This document shows positions 1 to 11,708 of a DNA stretch of 64,000 nucleotides, one piece after another (the first letter of the stretch is position 1; each line of letters begins with the position of its first letter). The position numbers and the translations under genes were made by a program. The notes beneath the pieces were generated by a model. It had not been told where the DNA came from, searched no databases, and saw only the letters and a program-made list of their open reading frames with translations. Origin of the DNA: Halichondria panicea (taxonomy: Eukaryota; Porifera; Demospongiae; Suberitida; Halichondriidae); contig NC_087389.1 of the NCBI RefSeq assembly GCF_963675165.1, positions 4,152,830 through 4,216,829 on the forward strand. Direction: 5' to 3'.

Positions 1-538
1 ACGCCATATCTACTGGCCATGCCAGTGAAGGAATTCTAGTGTAGCATTTAATACACTTGCACAATTCATTTCTTATTCTCTGAGGTGCACTGAAGTCTGC
101 TATCTGAAGTCTGCTATCTGCTATCTGCTATCGATACGTGACAACGCTTTCAAAGCTCGCAGGATTCATATAGCCCTAGGTGAGTGCATACCAATGATAT
201 CTATGCATTGGTGCAATGTCGGACTGAAAGTATAGCTAGTTAGAGAGTGTCACTGTGTTTATGAGCTGTACCAGCTCTAAATCTAGCTATATAGATGATG
301 GTGATGTGATATAGATATATATGTGATATCTAGCATGCATTGTTTATAATAAGTTTATCTATAAAATAATTATTAATTAAGGCTTAGCTTTGTTTCATTT
401 TGCTTTGATTTTGTTAGCTCTCTGGTAACTATGGATAAGGTGTATAATTGATCCAACCAAGACTGCATGGGCACGGATTTTTTGATTTGATGTGCACAGC
501 ATGTGAAAACCTCTGTATAATAATATCTTTCCTGCAGA
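1..538 (+). other. Upstream region and putative 5' UTR exon of the KY-like gene
   Basis: No coding exon is visible. The coding exon that follows is preceded immediately by a good 3' splice site (TTTCCTGCAG ending at 537), so transcription must start further upstream. A consensus donor, GTGAGT, lies at 180-185, which would make a non-coding exon ending at 179 and an intron of 180-537. A short degenerate tandem repeat of CTATCTG units lies at about 93-131. The promoter itself cannot be located by eye. Confidence 0.4.
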
Positions 539-3500
539 ATGGGTACGTGTGTATCAACAGAGAATGTTGTGCACCCCTCTACTGAAAATGAAATCATCTC
601 GAATATAGAAGCACCTGTGCTAGAAGAAGACTCGTTCTCATCTCGCCCACCTTCCCAGGTCTCTCGCATTTTTTGCACTCAGAATCGAGAATCCCTACTT
701 CCGGCAGTAGATCACCTCGTTGTGGTCGATATAGAGAACCTCGATGAAGATCGACTTGATATTACGGAAGTACCTGTGATAGAACTAGACTCATCCTTTT
801 GTCACCCACCTTCCCAGCACTCTCAGCAGCTTAGAGAACCTATAATTCCATCAGAAGATCACCTCGATACCGGACCTATACAAGATGATGTGAATCATTT
901 AGAAGCAACTTGCCAGGAGACTGCACCCATGCTTGTATCTATCCACAAAGAAGAGAGAGATGAAATACAAGCAATTCTTTTGGAGTGGGAAAGTGAGGGA
1001 CGACTTCGATCCATCATAAACTATACTCGACATGCCCTGTCAAGAGAAATTCTTGAGAGCCTCACCACATTAGCTAATTACCTAACGGAGAGCACTGCAA
1101 GTTATCTAGAAGATCTTGCAGATAAGAGTCCACACTACTCAGTACTTGCAAAAGCTTTTGCCATTTATGCTTGGATATGCTACGAAAGCATGCCTTTTGA
1201 CACTGAGCTTTGGGAACAGTACCTTTATGAAAAAAAACTGTTCACCGTATCCGAATATTTTGAGGGGATGACAGCCAAAGATGCTTTTACTGCAAAAAAA
1301 GCCGTCTGTGTCGGGTATTCTGTTCTCTTTGCTGAATTGGCCACATTGGCTGGGATTAGAGCCGAGGTGATCACAGGGGAGATATCTCATGTTCCCAATC
1401 CAGCGCTATCTGCCGATGAAGCGAGAACCTCTACAGCTGTTTCTCATACTTGGAATGTGGTGAGTGAGAAACTACAATTAGTGTTAAAATATACAACTCT
1501 GGTAAAACTATTCAACATGTAATGTAAAATCTGTAGTCTAGAGTAGTCTAGGGGTGGGACAGCTTACTTAGAGAACAAATAGTTGGAGAGATGTCAGAGA
1601 TTTGACCTAAGTTTACTACTGATAGAGAATGAGTGTATGTGAACCAGCATCATTGTGATCCTAAAAGCATTGGTACATAATTATGGTATATCAATTGCTG
1701 CATCACTCAGTACAATTGTACATGTACATGCAGGTACAGTCAACAAGGCTGGTGACACCCCATGCATGCACTACTAGCTAAATTATCAGTTGTCTGAATT
1801 TAATTATTAATTGATGTGTTGTTCATTTAATAGGTATGCATGCATATATTATATCCTCTGCATGATCTGCATGGTTAAAATGTACTATGGTTGTTTGTTA
1901 AGATGCAATTTTTCTTTGTGCAGTTCGATGTGGAAGGCGTCTGGGTCCCCGTCGACTGTACCTTTGGAGCAAACTATCGTGACAAATCGATGAAGTTCCA
2001 ACCCAACTACACTCGGCACTTTTTTGCCGCCACCCCCTCCACTTTCATCCTCACCCATTGGCCAGATACGAAGGACTGGCAGCTGCTTGAAACCTCTGTC
2101 GAACGAGAAGCACTTGACCCGCTAGTTATTCTCCCCTCGTGTGCAGCTGGTAGAGGAACACGTCCTCTAACTTGGAAACGATCAATTGTCGTGAGCGAAG
2201 ATCAGCACTCAACTGTCATCGAATTAACGGCCAAACCGTCACTGAGAATAGGAGCTAAGCTTCTCTACAAGCAAGGTGGTACCGTGTACGTTGTGATGGA
2301 CAAGAAACACATCTTAATACAGCGAAACGAAGACGTAGTGTATATCCATGCAGCATTTCCTTGTAAGGGGGTATACTCACTTTTGATCACGATAAATCCA
2401 GCGAACACAGGAAAAGGTCAAGTTACACAAGTTTTCCTTTCCTACCACATAATGTGTATGAGCGAAACAAGTCGGGAGATCAGCTACCCCAAGGTGTATC
2501 CATTTCCTGCTTCAAAATACAACTTCCGATTTCTTTTCTGGAACCAGTCCCGCCCTGACTGTGTTTGTGAAAGTAATTTCGATCGGCTGAATTTGGCGTT
2601 CAAGGCAAACCGTGGAATGACCTTTTCACACTTTCTTATTCGTGGGAAAACTCGAGACTCAAGGCCACAAGATCACAGCGTTGTGTACAACTACAATACG
2701 ATGGTTGTTACAGAAATAGACACTGCTGACGAGAAACTGAGTCTGCATATGCTCAAAGTAGTGTTCCCTATGAAAGGGTGGTGGACTATCTGCTTGCTTG
2801 GAACGACATTCAACCCAGACTTAGAAATTCAACGTGGCTACGTTACATTGATGAGTTATCATGTGTACGCTCATGAACAAGACTCAATTTCCACTTTTCC
2901 CCGCATCATCTCACCACAGGTGTCTGCATGCTGCTTCGATTTGATATCCAGTGTCTCTGAATCGATTGACATTCTATTTACAACCACAAAGCCATTGGTG
3001 GAATTCCAAGCGTACCTTATGGAAAAGAAGCCAAATGCTCCTGAGCTGGAATCTTACGTCCGGGTTGAGCTTGTCTCACTCGATGCAAACCAGTACAAGC
3101 TCATAGCCATGTTCCCAAAACCTGGCCATTGGTATGTTCATGTGTTTGGTCGTCCAGAGGAAGAATTTCTTCCAGAGGAAGTTGAGGAAGATTGTTCAGA
3201 AGCAGTTGAAGCAGATCGTCCAGAGGCAGTTGAGGAAAATCGCCCAGAGGCAGTTGAGGAAAATCGTCCAGAAGCAGTTGAGGAAGACCGTCCAGAAGAA
3301 GTTGAGGAAGATCGTCCAGAGGCAGTTGAGGAAGATCTTTCACAGGAAAATCCTCCAGATGAAGATGATCCAGATAAGCCCCGCAAAATCCCTGGAGACA
3401 ACCCCCACTGTGGGTTGTTTTCTCTTCTTGTGAATGTTAAAACACCTATGCAAGGTGCTCTGTCAGTCATTCGCAGCTCCAATCAAGTCAGTTTTCAAAA

Positions 3501-4644
3501 CAAAGAATACATCACTTTTCCTGATAACGGCAAGCCACTGAGGATTGACTTCGATTCCGATAAAGATGCACCTTTCCGGCACCGAGTTATTCCAGAAGAT
3601 CGAGACGAAAATATATTGAAAGAATACGAAGGCCTGTCACTTTTGGAGCACTGTACATACCTCGCCCCTCTCAGGCCAGCAGAAGCATCTATTCCCCTCT
3701 CAATTGTGCGTCCGATTTTACGGTCACTCCGATCAGTAACCCAACAAGTGCTGCCCTACCATCAGCTCAAAGGCACCACCTCTACGTACCGTGTGTATGC
3801 TTCCTTTCCTTGGCCTGGGATTTGGAATGTGGCGGTTTTTGCTCCAACTCCTGGCAGTGCTGATTACTCATTGGCCTTTCACGTTACTGTGGAAGTAACC
3901 AAGCCATCGAGAGGAGTTTGCTATCCCTTCATCTATGAGGAATTTATTCAGCTTGGCATGCGCATACCGATAGAATCTATCTGCTACAATCCCATCTCCA
4001 CTGAATCAGCAGATTTTGAACTCCCTTTCAATGCCCCAGATGATATTCAATTTACCTGGAATATTGAAGTTGCCGGTAGTGATAACTGCTATAAGAAACA
4101 AGGCTTTGTCCATCAGCTTGGAAACAGATCTTCAAGCCACATCTTTCGACTGTCGTTTTCAACCCCTGGCATCTGGAGAGCAGTACTCTTTGCCAAAAAG
4201 TTTACTACACCTGAGGAAGACATCTACAAACATATCCTCGAGATCTCTCTTTTGGTCAACACGGTTGACAGAGATGTAGCTTTTCCTGAGATCTTCCCAG
4301 CCTTCAAGAAGTACGGCTTAAGTATTGCAAGAGTGGATCTTCCTTTTCTCTCTCGTGTACAAGATACTCCCATTACAGTCGTACTTCCGCTGTATTGTCA
4401 GGATTATGTGAAATTTTTTCATCGATTCGATTGTGCTGAAAAGACCGAAGAAAAAAAGATGTTGCTGCCGCAGACTCAGATGTTACAGTATCCAGATCTA
4501 GAATCTGCACGTTATGAAATTCGTATTGAGATCGCTGAACCTGGAACATACAAGATACAGCTCGGGGCACAATGGATGGACTGTGAAGAAAACGACTACG
4601 AACCTGTGCTCACGCATGTCATTACCTGCACCACTGAGAACTGA
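539..4644 (+). CDS. KY: KY/hillarin-type protein: transglutaminase-like domain followed by Ig-like KY repeats
   Basis: Two coding exons, 539-1459 and 1924-4644, are joined in phase 0 across a GT/AG intron and give about 1213 residues. The transglutaminase-like core runs from about residue 195 to 330. The expected Cys-His-Asp triad is visible as Cys257 (AVCVGYS), His303 (SHTWNV) and Asp318 (VPVDCTFG); the intron separates His from Asp. The rest is at least six beta-sandwich-like modules, each with a motif like FPxxGxW (for example VFPMKGWW, SFPWPGIW), as in kyphoscoliosis-peptidase and hillarin proteins of muscle and cytoskeleton. The N-terminus MGTCVS fits N-myristoylation with an adjacent palmitoylatable Cys, suggesting membrane attachment. 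Residues 24-60 and 77-110 look like an internal duplication. An acidic octapeptide repeat occupies residues 723-778. A possible polyadenylation signal AATAAA lies at 4942. Family assignment is firm; enzymatic activity is not established, since some family members may be structural. Confidence 0.85.
3169..3336 (+). repeat. Coding 24-bp minisatellite (acidic octapeptide repeat) in the KY-like gene
   Basis: Seven consecutive in-frame 24-bp units encode variants of RPEAVEED. The unit length is a multiple of three, so copy-number change keeps the frame. It forms a charged linker between two Ig-like modules. Long open frames in the other registers over this stretch are by-products of the repeat. 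Confidence 0.9.
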
Positions 4645-5021
4645 GAACTGAGAACTGGACGCTATTAATTTAAGTGTATGTTTAATTGTAGATCTTGATA
4701 GTTAATTTTTTGCACTGTTGTACAATTCAAATTACTTACAACGCAAATTTAATACACGACATTGTGCTGCAAGATTTATGGTCCTCACTGTGTGGTGTGA
4801 CTGCATAAAATTAGTCTGGTATTGGTTAACTAATACATAAATGAAATATACAATGGCCGGAGGGACTTTTTGCTAATGAAACGCAACCCATACGGCATCA
4901 TATAAAACCACATGGCCACATGGCATGGCATTTAGCCATAGAATAAATCTTGGTTACATTATATTTAGACGCCTTCTTGAGGTCGAGGATCGTGACTGCA
5001 GTGGTCAAGAGTTGTATGATC
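4645..5021. other. Short intergenic interval between the KY-like gene and XPOT
   Basis: The interval is 377 bp. It must hold the KY-like 3' UTR and the XPOT promoter. An AATAAA at 4942-4947 is the best polyadenylation candidate. No CpG-rich or TATA element is obvious. Confidence 0.5.
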
Positions 5022-8000
5022 ATGGAAGACAGGTTGTTGGTTGGACTGGGTCAGAACTGCACTCAAGAACAAAGACAGTTGGTCAGCCATTCAGTTTTTA
5101 ATAGTAGTCCTAGCTAGCTATATTAAAAGGATCCACTATAAACATCCACTAAATGTAGACTACCAGTGTTGTTGAAGGCTTTGCTATTGCTTGCCCATAT
5201 TACTTTGGAAACGTGATACCACATGATAATATATTAATATTAGACGTATAAATTATTGCACACACAGACTATTGTGTATTTTGAGGAGCTAAAGAACTCT
5301 CCAAATGGTTGGAAGATGTGTGCTGAAGACTTCACACAGAAATTGCACAGGTAGCAAAATGTATGAGGGAAAACCCCTCCCCAGAATTCCCTTTTTGACA
5401 TGCCCCTCTCCTACAGTGATGATCATGTTCGGTTCTTTTGCCTCCAAATGATTGAGTCCCATGTGAAGACTGGCCACGCCTCCAGCAGTGACGATGACAT
5501 ACTGGCTCTAAGGAAGGTGTTGTTATTGTGGATGCAGGACCATCAGAGGGTGAGAGATGGGTGGCGGAGTGGTGCTTGTATAGCCTTTTGTATATGGTCA
5601 GACAACCATTTGTGGAATGTTCAACTGTACCTACCCAGGGTGTCATACAAGGGGGGGAAAGGGGAGATATCCCCCCTAGCTCCAATCCCCCCCCCCCCTT
5701 TCAATTATGACTGAGTGTCCATAGCTGGGTATTGAAATAACAGTTGACCTTTTTTTAGCAACATTTTCTGGTTACTTTCTCATTTCCCCCCTCTACTTCA
5801 AAATCCTGTGACACCCTGCCTACCGCAATCACTTTTATCCTCCCTATTATGGCATTTTGTTTGTGGGTTTGTGATACATAGTAACCATGCAGCCTTGTAA
5901 ATGACAACGTAGAAATTAATATACTTTTTTCGTACAGATATTTCGAGAAGATGCTCGTTTTCTAAAGAGCAAAATTGCACAGATTTTTGCGCTGACTTTT
6001 ATAGTGGACTATCCTTTGAAGGTAAACTGTCCCTTTATATATATAATTATGTATGTACTTCTTTAACCCTCTTTCACACCCACTCAGTGGCCGACATTTT
6101 TCTCGGACCTTCTGGAGATTGTTGAGAGTGGGGATGTGTGGAGTGTGGAGCTCTATCTCCGAATCTTGCTTGCTATAGACAGCGAGGTGGTGGACAGGCA
6201 AATAGTGCACACACAAGAGGTGGGAATGCATGGAGAGGTTTGATCTAATTCTCACATAATTATACTTATATATACAGTGCTGGATTTAGAATTGAAAGGA
6301 CATAATGTCCTACCATATACTCTGATGGCCTGACATATAGCTGTGGAGCCATCCATCAAAATGCTTAAAAGTTTTTTCCTTGAGTGACTCAACAAGTTGG
6401 TTCTTCTATGCTGCTTGGCACAGTCATTTCTTCTGTTTTCACCTTTCAAAAGTAGCAATACTAACTAGATGCCTGCTCCTTCTAGCCTTCAGAGCTATCA
6501 GAACTAGAACTAGTACAAGACTTAAAGAACAGAGCTACAGAACAGCACTAAAATATTGACCGGCCAATTTGTCAGAGCACATGGCAAATTGACCGGTCAC
6601 GTGCACTAAATGGTCGGTAAAGGGCCGACTGCCGACCGTTATAATAAGGATTGATATATACAGTAGACTCTCGTTAATCCGGTCACCCTTGGGACCATGC
6701 AGTTTGGCCGGAATAGCGAGGTGGCTGTATCTCAGGAAATAGCCGCGGCTTAAAAACGACTTTACCTCGAATCTAATGACTACTTTTGCGGTTCTTGTCT
6801 CGAGGATAATGAATTATTCTGTTCTCTGTTCTCTATTTAAGTGTAATCCAATTTTATTTGCTAAACCACACCCAAAACGTCATATCCGGCTGTAATATAC
6901 GCATAAAATTACATTGAAAACCTTGTTTGGGACAGCCAGCACTGGCCGGTAAACGGAATAGCGAGTGGCCGTACTTCAGGGTGAGTTTTGTGCAGTAAAC
7001 ATATAGCTAGCATTCCGTGCCAAACCAAATGGCCGGTATATCGAGGTGGCCGTATTTCTGAGAGCCGGAATAGCGAGAGTCTACTGTACCTGTATCTGCT
7101 CCTTGGTTAATTTCGTATATGTAGCTCAATGTATTCCCCATTTCCCCCTGCTGTATGACACCCTGCTTATAGTTGTCATAGTTATGAAGATATTGATTCT
7201 ATAGGCTCCGGAAGATTGTGGCAGTATGCAATGTAGTCGTAGCAATTAACGGGCACCCTCTTTAATCTTGTTCATCTCCTCCCTCCCAGGAGAATGCTCG
7301 TAACACAGACATCAAGGACCATATGAGAGCTCATTGTGTGCTGGGGCTTGTGGAGTCATGGCTGCAGATCATGGTAAGCAATTGAATGTAAGGGCCACTG
7401 GAACGCTAGCTGCAAGAGTGAGAAGAGAGCTGCAAGGCTCTACAGATGCAGCAGCCATTAATTTTAGACTTTGCGCTTTTAGCATCAATTTTATAGCATC
7501 AATCATGGTCGATCATTTACCACTATTCGAGTTTGTGATTACAGATTAGCCTGCATGCAGCAAAATTAATGCAAAAAATATCAGTGCTATGTGTATTAAT
7601 TAGCAACAGCTAGTGTTAACGCATCCACCGAGGCATCAGCACCCGCAGTGCTTTTATTTTAATAGTGGTAGATTTTGATTTGTTGGCTGCTAGCTACACG
7701 CGGTCTTTATTCGAGGTATGTATTTACAGCTGAAGTGATCCTGTACCAGGAACAATGGAACAGGGTCACTAAAGTAGAAAGCTAAAATTATGATTGCGGT
7801 TGTTGCTTCTTTGCTTCTTTGCTTATTCTAGCCCAGAGTATACCAGGAGCCATAAAAACTCCAGGCTCTGCTGAATTTGCTGTGATCCTAGTCCATGATC
7901 CTAGTCCACAATGAATGTCTCATACATTACAAATACTCAGTTCTCAAAAGTTTTATCATTCCTTTACATGTAGCTCCTGTTACTTGCTGCTTAGCCAGTG

Positions 8001-11000
8001 CGTAAAACTTTTTGATTGCTATAGGTCTTGATTATTCGTGTCAACAGCCGAGGGTTGGCACGTTAGTGCTCTAGTTCTTAATTTGTTTTTGTGCTCTCTC
8101 GATCCATTTCAGACTGTGTTTGAGGAGAAGGACCATGGAGTGGTGTGTCTAGCTCTCGAGGTGGCGGGTGCTTACGTCAGCTGGGTGGATGTCAACCTCA
8201 TTGCCAACGACAGGTGCATCAGGTGAGTTATTGCTTCAGGCAGCTCAGAGGTTTAGGAGAGATAAAACAAGTATTTGTAAACAGCTAGGTTGGGAATGGC
8301 AGTACCCAAAAAATGCTATCAATGTCATGCCTTCATAGCAAATGGTCTAGCGAACTATGTGCCAAATTGATTGTTGTTATTTAACGGCTCTATATGATAC
8401 ATTTACCGTATTCTACCGAGAATACACCCACCCTAATTGCATGCTACGCAGCAGCTATATAGGTGGGATGGGCTAAATTTCGAAAACAATAGTTTTATCT
8501 TGAAATTACACCCACCCAGGGTGTTTGCCTCAAAAATTTCCCCACTCATTAAGAAACTAAGTATGTTCTCTGACTCCTGAGGCATGCCAGCGCTTGAACT
8601 ACAATGAATACAACAATTGTAATGCATGGGTAAAGATATAAGAGTTTGCCTCAGAAGGTTGTTTCTAGAGAGACCTCTCAGAGTCTGCATCAGAGAATTA
8701 AAATTGTTCTTGTTTCTTATACATGTACTTGCAAACAGTTATTGGAGAAACGATATCTAGCTACTAGTTATCTAGCTATATTCAGAGCTAACAAGCAAAC
8801 CTTTTCTTGACAACTGCTCGCTGATAAAATTGCATCACTTCCTGGTGGGCGTGTTCTTGAAGCAGATTAGCCTATGGAGGAAAATTCATTCAAAAGCGAG
8901 GGGTGGGCATATTTTCCGCAGTATACGGTATATTCTGTCTGTCTAAATATGACCACTAATATTATATTTAGTCTTTTCTTGGCAGCTTGCTGTTGAAGTA
9001 CTTGTCAGTGAGCACCCTACGGGAAAGCGCTGTGGATACTCTTCATGAAATCATCAGTAAAGGTGTTGAGAGTGTGTGAGGGGGGCGGGTGTTGAGAGTG
9101 TGTGAGGGGGTGGGTGTTGGGAGTGTGTGAGGGGGCGGGTGTTGAGAGTGTGTGAGGGGGGCGGGTGTTGACATGATTAACATATAGGTACACATAGTAC
9201 TTATATATGTAGGTCACTCAGTATAGTATACAGCCAAGTCAACAAACAAATAATAGACTTAGTTATTACATGGCTATGAGTATCACAAGTAGTTTATTAC
9301 CCGAGGTGTGCGTGGACGGCCACGCATACCTCGGGTAATAAACTACTTGTTAGTCCGTTGGTCTGTTTGTTTGTCTGTCTGTTTTAAATTCGTGAGCCTG
9401 CTCACCTGGATGCCGCATCACTTCGTTTACAGCATGGATAGCCTTCACACAACAAGTAATGGTGGCAGATGTTGGTGTTACTTTGTTGTCAAATAAAAGC
9501 GAGCAAAAGCTAAGCAGCTTGAACTTGCATGTTGGCTGCATGGCTAGCTAACTACACGCGGCCTTTATTCGAGGTGCGCATTTTCAGCTGAAGTTATCCT
9601 TTTACCAGAAACAATGGAACAGGGTCCCTAAAGTAGAAAGTTAGAATTGTGGTTGGTTGCTTCTTTATACACGTAGCTCCAGAATATACATTATACATAT
9701 GGGAGCCATAATACTTCAGGGATGTGATTCTAGTCCATGCATGCACAGTGTGTTTAAAACTCAACATGCCTTTAATTTTATTGCTCCTGTTACTTTGCTG
9801 CATGCTTACTAGCCAGCTTCCGTGCTCACACATACAATTTATTCCTCAGATTTTTATAGATTCATGTCTATAGCCGAGGGTTAGCACTTCGGTGCTCTAG
9901 TTGGCCCCTGTTCTCTTCTTTCAAGATGTACCTGCATGGACATACATGTACACAGATTATAATACATGTTCACATGTATGTTCAATGCATACTGTTAATT
10001 TAAAGTATTGACCTTTGTTTTACCTCCATTTTAGGTATGGATCCCCCAGCCAAGATCAAGCTGGTGGAGTCACTTTGCAAGATCTTAGAGTCTGTCGGAG
10101 TTTTGGGAACCAGTTCCAATCAGGTTTGCCTTTGGTCACACTGCTAGTGCATTTGTTTAAAAATCCATAACTCGCGATCATGAACCATGTATTGAAAACA
10201 CATGTAACAAGTTCCACAGTAGAACCTGACTTGTCGCATCACATGCATCACCATCATTGCCTAGCAACCAACCACCACCCCACAATTAACAAAATTTCAC
10301 AATTATGTACACAACAACATTGTATGATGTTACAAAGTGACTGAACACTATAAATATAAGTGTTCTCAATTCTCACAGTGACATAGCTCAATCAGGATCT
10401 GCAGAAACTTATCTGTGAGGTCCTATCGGCAGACGCCCTTTTCCTAGGAAATATTTTCTTCACCTACACACAGGTTTACAAGTTCAATAGTGGCTCATGA
10501 TGTACACTGCTGTACTAACTAGCCTAAACAAACCAGTCTTATACTGAAACTATCAAGACTACAAACGCTACTCTATAGTTACTTACCAGGTCCAGGAACA
10601 TGGTTCACCTCGAGTGCTTCTTTCTCACGATTTTCAGGCTCTTTCTTTTTAGCTTGACCTCTGAAAGGAAGCTTCCTACCTAGCTATGATCCCAGTCACT
10701 GTCCTCTCACTCAACAAGGCCATAAGCATCGATATTCTCACTGTCTAGCTTCCCTAGAAAACCTCCCTGAGGTTGTACTATACGAATATCTTATAGCAAT
10801 TATTAACGCAATTATTAAACGGTCACTTTTCTTTCGACGATAATGATCGAACTGTACAATATTAGAAAATACCTGAAAGAGCAGCTTAATGCGCATGTGC
10901 TGGTACCTGCAGTGTGCGCATAGCTCCAACACAGCGTGCACAATGATTTTTGAACTTTAATCAGCAGCCAAGCCGACTATAAAGTGAGAAAAGGATTAAC

Positions 11001-11672
11001 TCAGAACAGTTATAATCATGTTATACATGACAGTATAATTATAGAAACTAACAGGCTATACTCAGAGGACAAAGAAGGACAAGGGTATACAAACATGAAC
11101 TGAACATTAATTTTATTGAATCTGCACGAATCTCAGTATTTCACTGCACAAATATCTAAATAATTTCGAGAGGTGTGTCTTCATCGCTTGTGTCCTGACT
11201 GGCACAAATCCTTAACTCGATATCGTCTGTAGTCGGCTGAGGGAGTTGCTTGCAGAACTACGGTGGGTTGTTGAACTGACAGCAAGTACTGTTACTCCCA
11301 CATCCCTGACCATCCCAGACTGATCATCAGGGTAGAAGATAAAACTGTATGATTGTCGACTTCCAGTTTCACAGAAGTAGTCTTTGACCGATGAATGGAG
11401 GTACAACTCCGGTGTAAGTGAGGCCAGGTCTCGTGCAGGGACATACAGAACGATCCAATATAGTTTCATCGACTGCATTAGCAAATGTCCAGATGTGCTG
11501 ACGAGGCGACTGTCCATGGGTTAAGCTCACACCATCAACATAAACATCATCAATAGTTAATAATCTGTTGACGAAATACGGTTAGTTTGCAAGTCCACAA
11601 ATTAAAATCCATGACTAGAAGCCTTTAGAAACTCTTACTTGTACTTCATTGATCCTTGAGCAGCTGTAGCAG

Positions 11673-11708
<36 letters not shown>

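Noticed and set aside
3101..3482. Long open frames on both strands over the acidic repeat
   Set aside because: They are other-register readings of the 24-bp coding repeat of the KY-like gene; codon use and motifs support only the acidic frame.
9017..9217. Ser/Pro/Thr-rich frame on the minus strand
   Set aside because: It is a translation of the exon 8 donor minisatellite.
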